A stretch of DNA of 64,000 nucleotides from Schaalia sp. lx-260 (GTDB taxonomy: Bacteria; Actinomycetota; Actinomycetes; Actinomycetales; Actinomycetaceae): NCBI RefSeq assembly GCF_021083645.1, contig NZ_JAJNRQ010000002.1, forward strand, positions 248,001 to 312,000. The letters are read 5' to 3'. The notes beneath the pieces are model-generated. The model worked only from the letters and a program-made list of their open reading frames with translations, did no database searches and was not told the DNA's origin. Each line of letters opens with the position of its first letter. Position 1 is the stretch's first letter. The position numbers and the translations under genes were made by a program. This document shows, piece after piece, positions 25,628-34,198 of this stretch.

Positions 25628-28374
25628 GCCCTGCACGTCGCCGTCGTCGCGTAGTACGTGAAAGTGCGGAACCAGATAATAGCACCCTTTTAAGCCCGGC
25701 AGAACGTATGCGAGCTTTTCATGAGGACCGTCATTTTCGTTCCTCGGCTCGACATGAGTGGACAGCAAATTTGCCATATGTGCCTGATCCTTTCCAATGC
25801 GAAGCAATGGATCATTTAGAAAGTGGCTCCTCTGTTTTAGTTGCGGCTCCCACTGGTGCCGGAAAAACAGTGGTAGGGGAGTTTGCTGTTTTTCTTGCGA
25901 TGAGCAGTGGTCAGCGTGCTTTTTATACGACTCCTATTAAGGCTTTATCGAATCAGAAATTCTTAGATTTACAGCGGATTTTTGGTGCAGAAAATGTTGG
26001 TCTTTTAACGGGAGATACGTCTGTTCGTCCTTCAGCTCCGATTGTTGTGATGACAACTGAAGTTCTACGGAACATGATTTATGCGGAAGTTGATCTGAAA
26101 AATCTTTCACATGTGATTCTCGATGAGGTGCATTATTTAGCTGATCGTATGCGTGGCCCTGTGTGGGAAGAAGTCATTATTCATCTGCCTGCACATATTC
26201 GTATTGTTGCTTTATCTGCCACAGTGTCTAATGTTGAAGAATTCGGTTCATGGATGCAGGAAGTACGTGGTTCATGTCAGGTTGTTGTTTGGGAGAAACG
26301 GCCTGTTCCTTTGTATCAACATATGTTGGTTGGAGATCATCTTTTTGATCTGTATGCCCCGAGTCGTCATGGGAAAGGTTTGAGTTCGCGTCTGAATCCT
26401 CGGCTTTTATCTGAAGTTTCACCGCTTGGGCGTGCGCGAGGTCGTTCTTCCTCTGGTAAACGCGAAACACGGGTTGGAACAGTGATTGCACTGGATCGCG
26501 CTCACATGCTTCCCGCTATTGTTTTTATTTTTTCGCGTCAAGGTTGTGAGGACGCTGTTGCTCATATTCTGTCATCAGGTATGCTCCTGACTTCACATGA
26601 TGAAGCTGCGCGTATTCGCCGGAGCGTTGATGAAGTTTTAAATCGCATTGATGTACGCGATCATGCTGCTTTAGGCGTGCGCAAATGGGCGCAGGCCTTG
26701 GAAGCTGGTGTTGCTGCTCATCATGCTGGCCTTTTACCGGTGATGAAAGAGGCCGTGGAGCGCCTGTTTGCTCAAGGACTGGTGAAGGTCGTGTATGCGA
26801 CAGAAACTTTAGCTCTAGGTATTAATATGCCGGCGCGAACTGTGGTCATTGAGTCGCTCCATAAATGGAATGGTGCACAGCATGTGTCGTTGTCGGCAGG
26901 GGAGTACACGCAATTATCGGGACGTGCTGGTAGGCGTGGTATTGATAATGAGGGTCATGCTGTTGTTCTTCATCGCCGTCAAGTTGCTCCAGAGGAAGTA
27001 GCTGCTCTTGCTTCTAAACGAACGTATCCACTTATCAGTGCTTTTAGACCGACGTACAATATGGTGGCTAATTTACTGATTCATTCCACACGTGCTGCAA
27101 CTCGTGAAGTTTTAGAAACTTCTTTTGCTCAGTATCAGGCAAATACGGCTGTGGTGCATTTAGCTCAGCAAGTCCGTGACTTACAATCTCGCATGGATGT
27201 CTTTGCTGCAGATATGCATTGTGATTCGGGGGATGCTCAAGAATATTTTGCTTTACGTGAGCGCATAGCTCGTCAGCAAAAGGAGGGAGCACGAGCACGG
27301 GCATATGAGGCTTTAGAAAATAAGCGTCGTCTTTTTGCTCGGGCGCGTACAGGCGATATTGTGTGTTGCCGTAAGGGGCGACGACTGACGTACTATGTCA
27401 TCTGTGATGTGGCTTCGACTGCCAGCCATTCTGTTGCTTTAGTGAGTATTGGTACGGATGGGAAAAAGTATTATCTTTCCTCTGATGAACGAGTGAATTG
27501 GCTAGGTATTGTTGGTCGCATGAAGATTCCTGCCTCGCATCTTCTTCGTCGTGCGCAGGTTCGCACAAAGCTTGCTCAGGATTTATCAGCTCTTATTCGT
27601 TCTGGTACGTTATCTCGTCCGTATGCATCTGATTCTCCTGAGAAAATATCTTCAACTGAGGATTTGGAGCGTCGTTTACGTTCGCATCCGGTTCATCGGT
27701 GTCCTGAACGCGAATCTCATGCGCGTGCAGGACATGCGTGGGCGCGTGCGGCACGGGAAGTAGAGCGTTTGGTGGCGCACATTGATGGGCATACTCATTC
27801 GGTGGCGCGTGATTTCGATAGGGTATGTGATGTTTTAGAGCGTATGGGTTTCTTACGTGAGGATCATGTGAGTGAGTTTGGGCAACAGCTCACGCATATT
27901 TTTGGTGAGCATGATCTTGTCATTGTGGAGGCCTTACGCACAGGGGTTTTCCGTGGCCTTGATTATGCGCAATTAGCTGCAGTGGCTTCATGTTTTGTTT
28001 ATGAGTCACGTGGTGATGAAGATTCTGCGCCAGCTTTACCGCAGGGGATTGAGCCGCTTTTGGCTGAGGCTTGGGATAGTGCATGTCGTGTTCTTGCTCG
28101 TGTGAACGAAATAGAAACTGAGGTTGGAGCGCATGTATCACCTCCACTTCACCCGGGGCTTATGGCGGCGACTGCTGCATGGGCGCGTGGGGCATCATTG
28201 ACTGTCGCTTTGTCAGAATGTGAAGTGCAGGGGGGCGATTTTGTTCGCTGGATGAGGCAAGTGATGGATGTGTTAGATCAGCTGCGCCGCGTGGCTGATG
28301 AAGATGTGGCGGAGGTTATGCTTCAGGCACGTCAAGCCTTAGCGCATGGAGTGGTCGCATGGTCAGCACTGTAA
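25624..28374 (+). CDS. helY: HelY-type superfamily 2 DEAD/DEAH-box RNA helicase
   Basis: A 916-residue Ski2/Mtr4-like helicase. Walker A PTGAGKT is at 76-82 and the DEVH box at 167-170, with SAT motif LSATV near 203. Motif VI (QLSGRAGRRGIDNEG) is near residue 435, and a C-terminal DSHCT-like domain follows. The start is the ATG of an ATGA overlap with pafC; the first residues (MSPARRRRRVVRE) are very basic. The family unwinds RNA or RNA/DNA hybrids, and its exact role in actinobacteria is unsettled. Its end overlaps lnt by 16 nt, so pafB-pafC-helY-lnt look like one operon. Confidence 0.92.
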   Translation: MSPARRRRRVVRESAEPDNSTLLSPAERMRAFHEDRHFRSSARHEWTANLPYVPDPFQCEAMDHLESGSSVLVAAPTGAGKTVVGEFAVFLAMSSGQRAFYTTPIKALSNQKFLDLQRIFGAENVGLLTGDTSVRPSAPIVVMTTEVLRNMIYAEVDLKNLSHVILDEVHYLADRMRGPVWEEVIIHLPAHIRIVALSATVSNVEEFGSWMQEVRGSCQVVVWEKRPVPLYQHMLVGDHLFDLYAPSRHGKGLSSRLNPRLLSEVSPLGRARGRSSSGKRETRVGTVIALDRAHMLPAIVFIFSRQGCEDAVAHILSSGMLLTSHDEAARIRRSVDEVLNRIDVRDHAALGVRKWAQALEAGVAAHHAGLLPVMKEAVERLFAQGLVKVVYATETLALGINMPARTVVIESLHKWNGAQHVSLSAGEYTQLSGRAGRRGIDNEGHAVVLHRRQVAPEEVAALASKRTYPLISAFRPTYNMVANLLIHSTRAATREVLETSFAQYQANTAVVHLAQQVRDLQSRMDVFAADMHCDSGDAQEYFALRERIARQQKEGARARAYEALENKRRLFARARTGDIVCCRKGRRLTYYVICDVASTASHSVALVSIGTDGKKYYLSSDERVNWLGIVGRMKIPASHLLRRAQVRTKLAQDLSALIRSGTLSRPYASDSPEKISSTEDLERRLRSHPVHRCPERESHARAGHAWARAAREVERLVAHIDGHTHSVARDFDRVCDVLERMGFLREDHVSEFGQQLTHIFGEHDLVIVEALRTGVFRGLDYAQLAAVASCFVYESRGDEDSAPALPQGIEPLLAEAWDSACRVLARVNEIETEVGAHVSPPLHPGLMAATAAWARGASLTVALSECEVQGGDFVRWMRQVMDVLDQLRRVADEDVAEVMLQARQALAHGVVAWSAL

Positions 28375-29936
28375 AAGAAAGGCATCATCTTCTGTATTTT
28401 CTTTTCGATCTCATATGTGCTTGTGGGGCTGGGGCTGCTTTATGGGCAGCTTTTCCTGATGTGGGCGCGTGGTGGAGTATTCCTTTTGCTCTTGCTTTAG
28501 TGATTGCACGTCTCGATCATGCAGGTGCTGGCAGAGCATTCATTATTGGAGCAATATTTGGTTCTGCTTTCTGGTTTCCGCATATTACTTGGGCTATTCC
28601 TGCAACTGGTAGCTATTTACCATGGTGTGCTTTAGCGCTGGCTCAGGTTTTTTTCTTTGCTTTATGGGGATGCTCTGTTTCTTTATTGCGTGTGTGGAAA
28701 TGGGCGCGGAGTGTATATGGTCAAGCTGTTACTGTGGCAGTTATGTGGGTGGGGATCGAGCAATTTCGATCGCATTGGCCTTGGTCTGGCTTCCCGTGGG
28801 GAAATTTAGCTTATCCTCAGGTGGATGGGCCGCTCGGTCATATCGCACCTTTTGTTGGTGAAGTAGGTGTGTCATTTATCGTTGTGTTTTCCGCTGTGTT
28901 GTTGCGGCGGAGTGTAGCTTTTCGTGCTGATGATGATAAACGAGCTTGGTGGGGCAGACCTGTTACTCTGCTATGTGCTTGTATTTTATTGGGCGGGCCG
29001 TATGTATTCCCTTTGCCGTTGTCTCAAGAAAATGGTGCTGTGAATGTGGGAGTTGTTCAAGGGAATGTGCGTTTACCTGGGGCCTATACATATGCTATTG
29101 AGGGAAAAGTCAGTGGCGATCATGCAGATGAGCATCGTCTTTTAGGTAGGGAAGTTTCTGATCTTGATTTTATTGTGTGGGGTGAAAATTCTTTAGATCG
29201 TGATCCGCGTGTAAGTTCTGTGGTTCATTCTCTTACTGCACATGCGGTGGATACAGTAGGGGTTCCGACTCTTGTTGGTTTACCTGAGTATCGTGAGGAT
29301 CATCGGTGGAACTGGGTGGGGATGTGGTATCCCCATTCGGGTTTGTCATCCTCGTTGTATGGAAAGCAGATTCCTGTTCCCTTTGGTGAATTTATTCCTT
29401 TTCGTAGTTTTGTTTCGCGTTTAGCTACTGAAGCTGCGCAGGTGGAGGTGGATCTTCTTCCTGTGCAAAATGCTGCATATCTTGAGGCGCAGCTTTCTGA
29501 TGGTCGTTTGCTACCAATGACTGTGGGTATTTGTTTTGAGGTTGCTTATGAGTCTTTACTTGCGCAGGGGGTACGGCAGGGAGGCCAAATTATTGTTATT
29601 CCAACAAATAATTATCATTTTTTAACTTCACCTGAATCTGCTCAGCAGGGGCAAATTTTACGATTCCGCGCTATGGAATTTTCACGTTCCGCTATTCAGG
29701 CTTCAACAACGGGGGAATCCATGTTGATTCGTCCAAATGGGACTGTGCAAGCTGTTTCATCTCGTATGGTTTCTGCCCATATTGCAGGTGAATTACCTTT
29801 GCGTTCGTCAATTACTTTTGCCGCACGTTATTGTGATGAAGTTATGATGGGAGCACTTATTTCTGCTGCTGTTTTATGCGGATCGGCATGTATTACTTCG
29901 CTTATTTCTCGCGGAAAAAAACGACGCGCCTTGTAA
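28359..29936 (+). CDS. lnt: Apolipoprotein N-acyltransferase
   Basis: A 525-residue membrane enzyme that N-acylates the lipid-modified cysteine of lipoproteins. About six N-terminal transmembrane helices (residues 10-220) precede a nitrilase-like catalytic domain. The triad is visible as E276 (WGENSLD), K336 (YGKQIPVPFGEF) and C392 (VGICFEV). A final helix lies near residue 500. It overlaps the helicase gene by 16 nt. The five lipoproteins of the accessory locus and ZnuA would be substrates. No Ppm1-type mannosyltransferase domain is fused to it, unlike in some relatives. Confidence 0.95.
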   Translation: MVSTVKERHHLLYFLFDLICACGAGAALWAAFPDVGAWWSIPFALALVIARLDHAGAGRAFIIGAIFGSAFWFPHITWAIPATGSYLPWCALALAQVFFFALWGCSVSLLRVWKWARSVYGQAVTVAVMWVGIEQFRSHWPWSGFPWGNLAYPQVDGPLGHIAPFVGEVGVSFIVVFSAVLLRRSVAFRADDDKRAWWGRPVTLLCACILLGGPYVFPLPLSQENGAVNVGVVQGNVRLPGAYTYAIEGKVSGDHADEHRLLGREVSDLDFIVWGENSLDRDPRVSSVVHSLTAHAVDTVGVPTLVGLPEYREDHRWNWVGMWYPHSGLSSSLYGKQIPVPFGEFIPFRSFVSRLATEAAQVEVDLLPVQNAAYLEAQLSDGRLLPMTVGICFEVAYESLLAQGVRQGGQIIVIPTNNYHFLTSPESAQQGQILRFRAMEFSRSAIQASTTGESMLIRPNGTVQAVSSRMVSAHIAGELPLRSSITFAARYCDEVMMGALISAAVLCGSACITSLISRGKKRRAL

Positions 29937-29955
29937 GGAAATTCCCACAAGGCGC
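29914..29955 (-). terminator. Intrinsic terminator of rbpA (minus strand), overlapping the lnt 3' end
   Basis: GCGCCTTGT (29926-29934) and ACAAGGCGC (29947-29955) form a perfect 9-bp stem. On the minus strand it is followed by GTCGTTTTTTT, a good T-tract 20-30 nt after the rbpA stop. The left arm lies inside the last codons of lnt, so the converging genes share it. Confidence 0.8.
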
Positions 29956-29974
29956 ATGAAAAGAGAATCATATT

Positions 29975-30343
29975 TTATGAAGTTTTTTGGTAAGAGCCTT
30001 CAGGACGTAAACGGCCTTCACGTAAAAGAGTGAGCTGCTCATTGAGCACTTCTTCAAGTTCTTCCATAGTGCGCCGTTCGCATAACATGTCCCAGTGCGT
30101 TCGCACAGGTTTATTTACTTTTTGATCTTCATCTTCTGTAGCATCGCCAAGAAGGTCGGCAACTAAACCACATCGACATTCCCATGTCGCGGGCGCAGTG
30201 GCTTCTGTTGATAAGGTCACGTCAAATTCATGACCATTAGCACACATGTAGCGAACAATGTATCGGTCTGCAAAGACGACACCTTCTTCGGATTCCATTG
30301 ACTTAGCGCCAATTTGCATGCCACGAAGCGCGCGATCTGCCAC
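29975..30343 (-). CDS. rbpA: RNA polymerase-binding protein RbpA
   Basis: A 122-residue actinobacterial transcription factor that binds RNA polymerase and group I/II sigma factors and stabilises open complexes. The core is MCANGHEFDVTLSTEA followed by WECRCGLVA with a zinc-ribbon-like cysteine set. The basic linker and the sigma-interaction domain HWDMLCERRTMEELEEVLNE follow. The start is GTG at 30343, fixed by the strong AGGAGG site; the open frame extends 28 codons further without a site. A TATAAT -10 lies at 30381-30386. Confidence 0.95.
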   Translation of the reverse strand: MADRALRGMQIGAKSMESEEGVVFADRYIVRYMCANGHEFDVTLSTEATAPATWECRCGLVADLLGDATEDEDQKVNKPVRTHWDMLCERRTMEELEEVLNEQLTLLREGRLRPEGSYQKTS

Positions 30344-30639
30344 AGTTCCTCCTGATATCGAACAGGTAATAAGCCAAAGTATTATAGCGCACTGAGAAGG
30401 TTTTTTGGATTTGAGCGAGAAAGTCATTCATTTTTTCACGCAAATACGTAATAAGCCGATAATGAATATTATGTCAGTTTTAATCGAATGGATTCCACTC
30501 TCCTGAATAAATAGAAATAACCTCCAGTCACCGCGCAGATAAAACACACAGGTTTCTACCTGCACTGTCCCTTTATAAAATTCATCTTTCCAGCCACGCC
30601 TTTCATCAAATATGCGCTATACAGGCTAGGCTTACACAC
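30344..30639. other. Divergent promoter region rbpA / Hsp70-like gene
   Basis: 296 nt between divergent genes. On the minus strand a consensus TATAAT (30381-30386) lies 38 nt upstream of the rbpA GTG and is a likely -10. On the plus strand TAGGCT (30627-30632) lies 7 nt before the ATG of the Hsp70-like gene, which would then be leaderless. The rest is A+T-rich, with no further gene seen. Confidence 0.55.
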
Positions 30640-32175
30640 ATGAGATTAGGTGTAGATTTTGGAACCTCGCGTACCACTGTAGCCTATGTTGATCGAGGAA
30701 ATTACCCTGTTGTTTCTTTTGAAGATTCCAACGGTGACCTACACGAACACATACCTTCAGTTGTCACCCTCAAAGATAACACTCTTGTTTTTGGGCATGA
30801 AGCACAAGACCTCGCCGCACAAGGCTATCCCAGCCTCCGCTCTTTCAAACGCTTACTTGCTGACCCTCAGATAACAGCTTCCACCACTGTGCGTATTGCT
30901 CATCGTGACTTCTTCATTGTCGATATTGTGACCCGTTTTCTGCACCATGTTGCCACACAACTACGTGAATCCTCATCCATCACCTCATTATGCAATGACG
31001 ACACACTTTTAGAAGCTGCGGTTGGTATTCCTGCACACGCTCATTCAGGACAACGTTTCATGACCATTGAGGCATTCCGTAATGCGGGATGGTCAGTTCT
31101 TTCAATGGTAAATGAGCCTTCTGCTGCAGGCTTTGAATATACACATCGCCATGCCGGAACCCTGAATTCCAAACGCACAACAATTATGGTCTACGACTTA
31201 GGCGGTGGCACATTTGATGCTTCAATTGTGAGTGCTCAGGGAACACAGCATGAGGTCATTGCTTCTCGTGGTCATAATATGCTCGGCGGTGATGACTTCG
31301 ATATTCTCCTTGCACAAATGGCTTTACGCGCCGCTTCCCTGTCTAGTGCCGATTTAACTGATATGGAATGGGCACAACTGGTCACTCACTGCTGCGAAGT
31401 CAAAGAATCACTTCATGCAAATACACGTTTCATGACACTTGAGGTTTGCGGAAAAATTGTGACGATTCCTGTTACAGATTTTTATGAAGCAGCAACAGAT
31501 CTTGTTGATGAAACTTTAGCGACACTGACTCCTCTGCTCCATAAATCAGATGAGGCTCGTTTCATCCTTCCAGAAAATGTAGCAGGCGTATATGTTGTCG
31601 GTGGCGGTGCTGAACTCCCCCTCGTCTCGCGCATATTACGCACAGAATATGGTCGCCGCGTTCATCGTTCACCCCATGCTTCAGCTTCCACAGCGATTGG
31701 TCTTGCAATTGCTGCTGATGTTGAAGCAGGCTACACGGTACGTGATACTTTAGCTCGTGGTATGGGTGTTTTCCGTGAAGCTGATTATGGTGATGAAGTG
31801 GCTTTTGATTGCCTTCTTGAACCTGAATTACGCTTGAATTCACATAAAGAAATTACCGTCACTCGAACATACAGAGCGGCTCATAATATTGGATATTTCC
31901 GTTTTATTGAGTACACACGTGTCGATGAAACTGGTGTGCCTCGCGGAGAAATAGCTCCGCTAGCTGAGGTTTTTATGCCTTTCCATCGTAATTTACAAGT
32001 GGGAACAATCGACCTGTCATGCGTACCCATTGAGCGCACATCCGATGGTCCACTTGTACAAGAAAAATACCACGTTGATGTTCATGGCATTGTCAGTGTT
32101 GAAATCATTGATCTTGACACTGGATATACGGTGCGCACGAGTCTGCTGCGCGATAAAAGTAACACGCATGCTTAA
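30640..32175 (+). CDS. Hsp70-like protein, atypical short DnaK relative
   Basis: A 511-residue member of the Hsp70/actin-fold ATPase superfamily. Phosphate loop 1 (LGVDFGTSRTTVA, residues 3-15), the EPSAAGFEY segment near 164, phosphate loop 2 (VYDLGGGTFDASIV, about 186-199) and the adenosine motif VYVVGGGAELPLV (about 317-329) are all present. After the roughly 370-residue ATPase part there are only about 140 residues. They read as beta-rich and could be a reduced substrate-binding domain without the helical lid. It is therefore not the canonical DnaK (about 600-630 residues) and has no grpE or dnaJ neighbour. Client and role are unknown. Confidence 0.85.
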   Translation: MRLGVDFGTSRTTVAYVDRGNYPVVSFEDSNGDLHEHIPSVVTLKDNTLVFGHEAQDLAAQGYPSLRSFKRLLADPQITASTTVRIAHRDFFIVDIVTRFLHHVATQLRESSSITSLCNDDTLLEAAVGIPAHAHSGQRFMTIEAFRNAGWSVLSMVNEPSAAGFEYTHRHAGTLNSKRTTIMVYDLGGGTFDASIVSAQGTQHEVIASRGHNMLGGDDFDILLAQMALRAASLSSADLTDMEWAQLVTHCCEVKESLHANTRFMTLEVCGKIVTIPVTDFYEAATDLVDETLATLTPLLHKSDEARFILPENVAGVYVVGGGAELPLVSRILRTEYGRRVHRSPHASASTAIGLAIAADVEAGYTVRDTLARGMGVFREADYGDEVAFDCLLEPELRLNSHKEITVTRTYRAAHNIGYFRFIEYTRVDETGVPRGEIAPLAEVFMPFHRNLQVGTIDLSCVPIERTSDGPLVQEKYHVDVHGIVSVEIIDLDTGYTVRTSLLRDKSNTHA

Positions 32176-32181
32176 GCAGTA

Positions 32182-32215
32182 CTGCCCTCCCCTGCATGAT
32201 TCAGGGAAAGGGCAG
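32182..32215. terminator. Hairpin between convergent genes (possible bidirectional terminator)
   Basis: CTGCCCT (32182-32188) pairs with AGGGCAG (32209-32215), and CCCTG (32190-32194) with CAGGG (32202-32206), giving a 12-bp stem with small bulges. It lies between the stops of the Hsp70-like and MerR genes. T-tracts are poor on both sides. Confidence 0.5.
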
Positions 32216-32236
32216 ATTTACTAGATATCCTTACGA

Positions 32237-32794
32237 TCAGGATACGGAACGTTTCATTCTGCGACGCTCAGCTAAGTCATCTACCACGGAAAGCTCAGCT
32301 TGCTCAACAGGCAAATCTGCAAGCGAGCCTTCAACTTCCCTGCATACGCGCCCGACAGCGATACCAAAAACTCCTTGGCCACCTTGTAAAAGATCGATGA
32401 CTTCTTCAGTTGATGTACATTCGTAAACAGAAGCTCCATCGCTCATCAGCGTGATAGAGGAAAGATCTTCCACTCCCCTGTTATGCATTTGAGTGACGGC
32501 TGTACGAACCTGCTGAAGTGAAACACCTGCATCTAGCAGTTTCTTCACAATCTTCAGAACAAGGATGTCCTTAAAAGAATATAGTCTTTGAGAACCAGAG
32601 CCACGAGCTGCACGCACCGATGGCTGTAATAATCCTGTACGTGCCCAATAATCAAGCTGACGGTAAGTAATTCCCGCAGCAGCACAAGCAACAGGGCCGC
32701 GGTATCCTAAATCGTCATCTTGGTCAACCAGCGTATCGCCAAAAAGTAAGCCTTGACGTGCGGCTGGCACATTCGGCACAGAACTTGTGTTCAC
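32237..32794 (-). CDS. MerR-family regulator (Rv1830-like)
   Basis: A 185-residue regulator. The MerR helix-turn-helix segment GYRGPVACAAAGITYRQLDYW, with RTGLLQPSVRAARGSGSQRLYSFKDILVLKIVKKLL after it, is characteristic of the second MerR protein in the actinobacterial garA cluster. An effector-like C-terminal part of about 80 residues follows (SSITLMSDGASVYECTSTEEV). The GTG start follows AAGGACC. It is the last gene of the garA-ftsR-merR series; the bifunctional-nuclease-domain gene found between them in mycobacteria is missing. Confidence 0.85.
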   Translation of the reverse strand: MNTSSVPNVPAARQGLLFGDTLVDQDDDLGYRGPVACAAAGITYRQLDYWARTGLLQPSVRAARGSGSQRLYSFKDILVLKIVKKLLDAGVSLQQVRTAVTQMHNRGVEDLSSITLMSDGASVYECTSTEEVIDLLQGGQGVFGIAVGRVCREVEGSLADLPVEQAELSVVDDLAERRRMKRSVS

Positions 32795-32895
32795 TGGTGG
32801 TCCTTATGTGAAAATAACGGGTAAGTCACTGGTACTACGCTATGCATTATTGTGCCTGTGGTCAATAATTTACACGGCGCGCCTAAATCTCAAGT

Positions 32896-33678
32896 TTAAC
32901 GTGAAGGTTTAGTCCCGTGCTCATTTAGCTGAGAAAGTGACACACGCAGCATTTCTTGGTACAAATCACCGAATAGTTCACCGAACTCCATTGAACGCGC
33001 AGCAGCCTTTTCCATATCAGAAGCACGGCGACGCGAACGTTGCGATGATACTGTCTGGTCAATAAGATCCGCACAACGCTCCGCACTATTACGCACAGTA
33101 CGTAAAGTACGCGCATCCACACCATGCGACTCTAAAAGAACAACTAAACGCACTACTTGAACACAGCGTGACGGGAAATAGCCACTCAAATCCGGTGTAA
33201 TTAGCCCCAAACGCGAGTAACGCTCAAGAGTTTCCACATCCGTTCCTGCAAGATCAGCTACGTCACGAGCCGGTATCAAAGGACGATTACCCGGCAAAAC
33301 AACTCGACCTTCTGAAGCAACAACACGTGCAGTTGGAACCGGTTCCACTTCCTGCCCAGCATCCAGAGCACGTAATTCATCACCAATAACACGCAACGGA
33401 GCAAAAGAATCACGCTGACGCATCAAAATGAAACGCAAACGCTCTACATCTGCCCGCGAATACTTCCGATAACCTGACCCTGTACGCTGAGGAGCCACAA
33501 GGCCTTGATCCTCTAAATAACGAATCTTCGACAAAGTAACCGCAGGAAACTCGCCGGTCAAAATCTCTACAACCTGACCGATAGTTAATACTGCCTCATG
33601 CGAAACTCCACGTGGCCACGGTGAGACAGAAAGAGAATCGCCTTCCTCATACAGAGGTTGTGAAACTGCGTTACTCAT
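32896..33678 (-). CDS. ftsR: MerR-family regulator, FtsR-like
   Basis: A 260-residue regulator related to Rv1828 and corynebacterial FtsR, an activator of ftsZ transcription. The N-terminal MerR domain (LTIGQVVEILTGEFPAVTLSKIRYLEDQGL, QRTGSGYRKYSRADVERL) is at about residues 29-85. A second conserved helical domain follows (DVADLAGTDVETLERYSRLGLITPD) that looks like a second MerR-like fold. Its start overlaps the FHA gene stop by ATGA. The role in cell division is inferred from orthology and gene order. Confidence 0.85.
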   Translation of the reverse strand: MSNAVSQPLYEEGDSLSVSPWPRGVSHEAVLTIGQVVEILTGEFPAVTLSKIRYLEDQGLVAPQRTGSGYRKYSRADVERLRFILMRQRDSFAPLRVIGDELRALDAGQEVEPVPTARVVASEGRVVLPGNRPLIPARDVADLAGTDVETLERYSRLGLITPDLSGYFPSRCVQVVRLVVLLESHGVDARTLRTVRNSAERCADLIDQTVSSQRSRRRASDMEKAAARSMEFGELFGDLYQEMLRVSLSQLNEHGTKPSR

Positions 33679-34100
33679 AAGACATGCGAAGGATGGTAGG
33701 TTAAACGATACTTACCAATCTGCACCTCATCACCTGCAGAAAGAACCACCTGCTCCACGCGCTCACGATTCACGTAAGTGCCATTCAAAGAACCCGAATC
33801 ACGCACAATATGCACACCTTCATGAGCAATAAATTGACAATGATGACGCGATACTGTCACATCATCTAAAAATATATCTGATTTAGGTGAGCGACCAGCC
33901 TGAGTTACTTCAGGAGTGAGCAAAAAACGCGCGCCCGTATTTGGGCCACGCTGGACTATTAATAAAGCAGAACCTGCAGGTAAAGCAGCAACAGCCTCAC
34001 GATCAACAGCCGATAACGCAGGAATATCCACCTGTGAATCATCCACGAGTGGGATCTTAAAAACAGACGTAGCCGTAGGATCGAATTCCTGTTGCTCCAT
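33675..34100 (-). CDS. garA: FHA-domain protein, GarA/OdhI-like
   Basis: A 141-residue forkhead-associated protein. The FHA core has GRSPKSDIFLDD (69-80), SRHHCQF (84-90) and the NGTYVN turn (106-111). The N terminus carries TATSVF (9-14), matching the phosphorylated ETTSVF motif of GarA. T11 aligns with the PknB-site threonine, while the preceding PknG-site position is Ala (A10). In mycobacteria unphosphorylated GarA inhibits 2-oxoglutarate dehydrogenase and controls glutamate enzymes. The AGGAGG site fixes the start. It is translationally coupled to the ftsR-like gene. Confidence 0.88.
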   Translation of the reverse strand: MEQQEFDPTATSVFKIPLVDDSQVDIPALSAVDREAVAALPAGSALLIVQRGPNTGARFLLTPEVTQAGRSPKSDIFLDDVTVSRHHCQFIAHEGVHIVRDSGSLNGTYVNRERVEQVVLSAGDEVQIGKYRLTYHPSHVL

Positions 34101-34198
34101 GGCATACCTCCTGCGTATAACTGTCTATCTGCTCAGCTATTCTAAAACTAATTCCATTGTTGCGCCTACAGGCAAGTTACGTCCACTGCTGCCATTTC

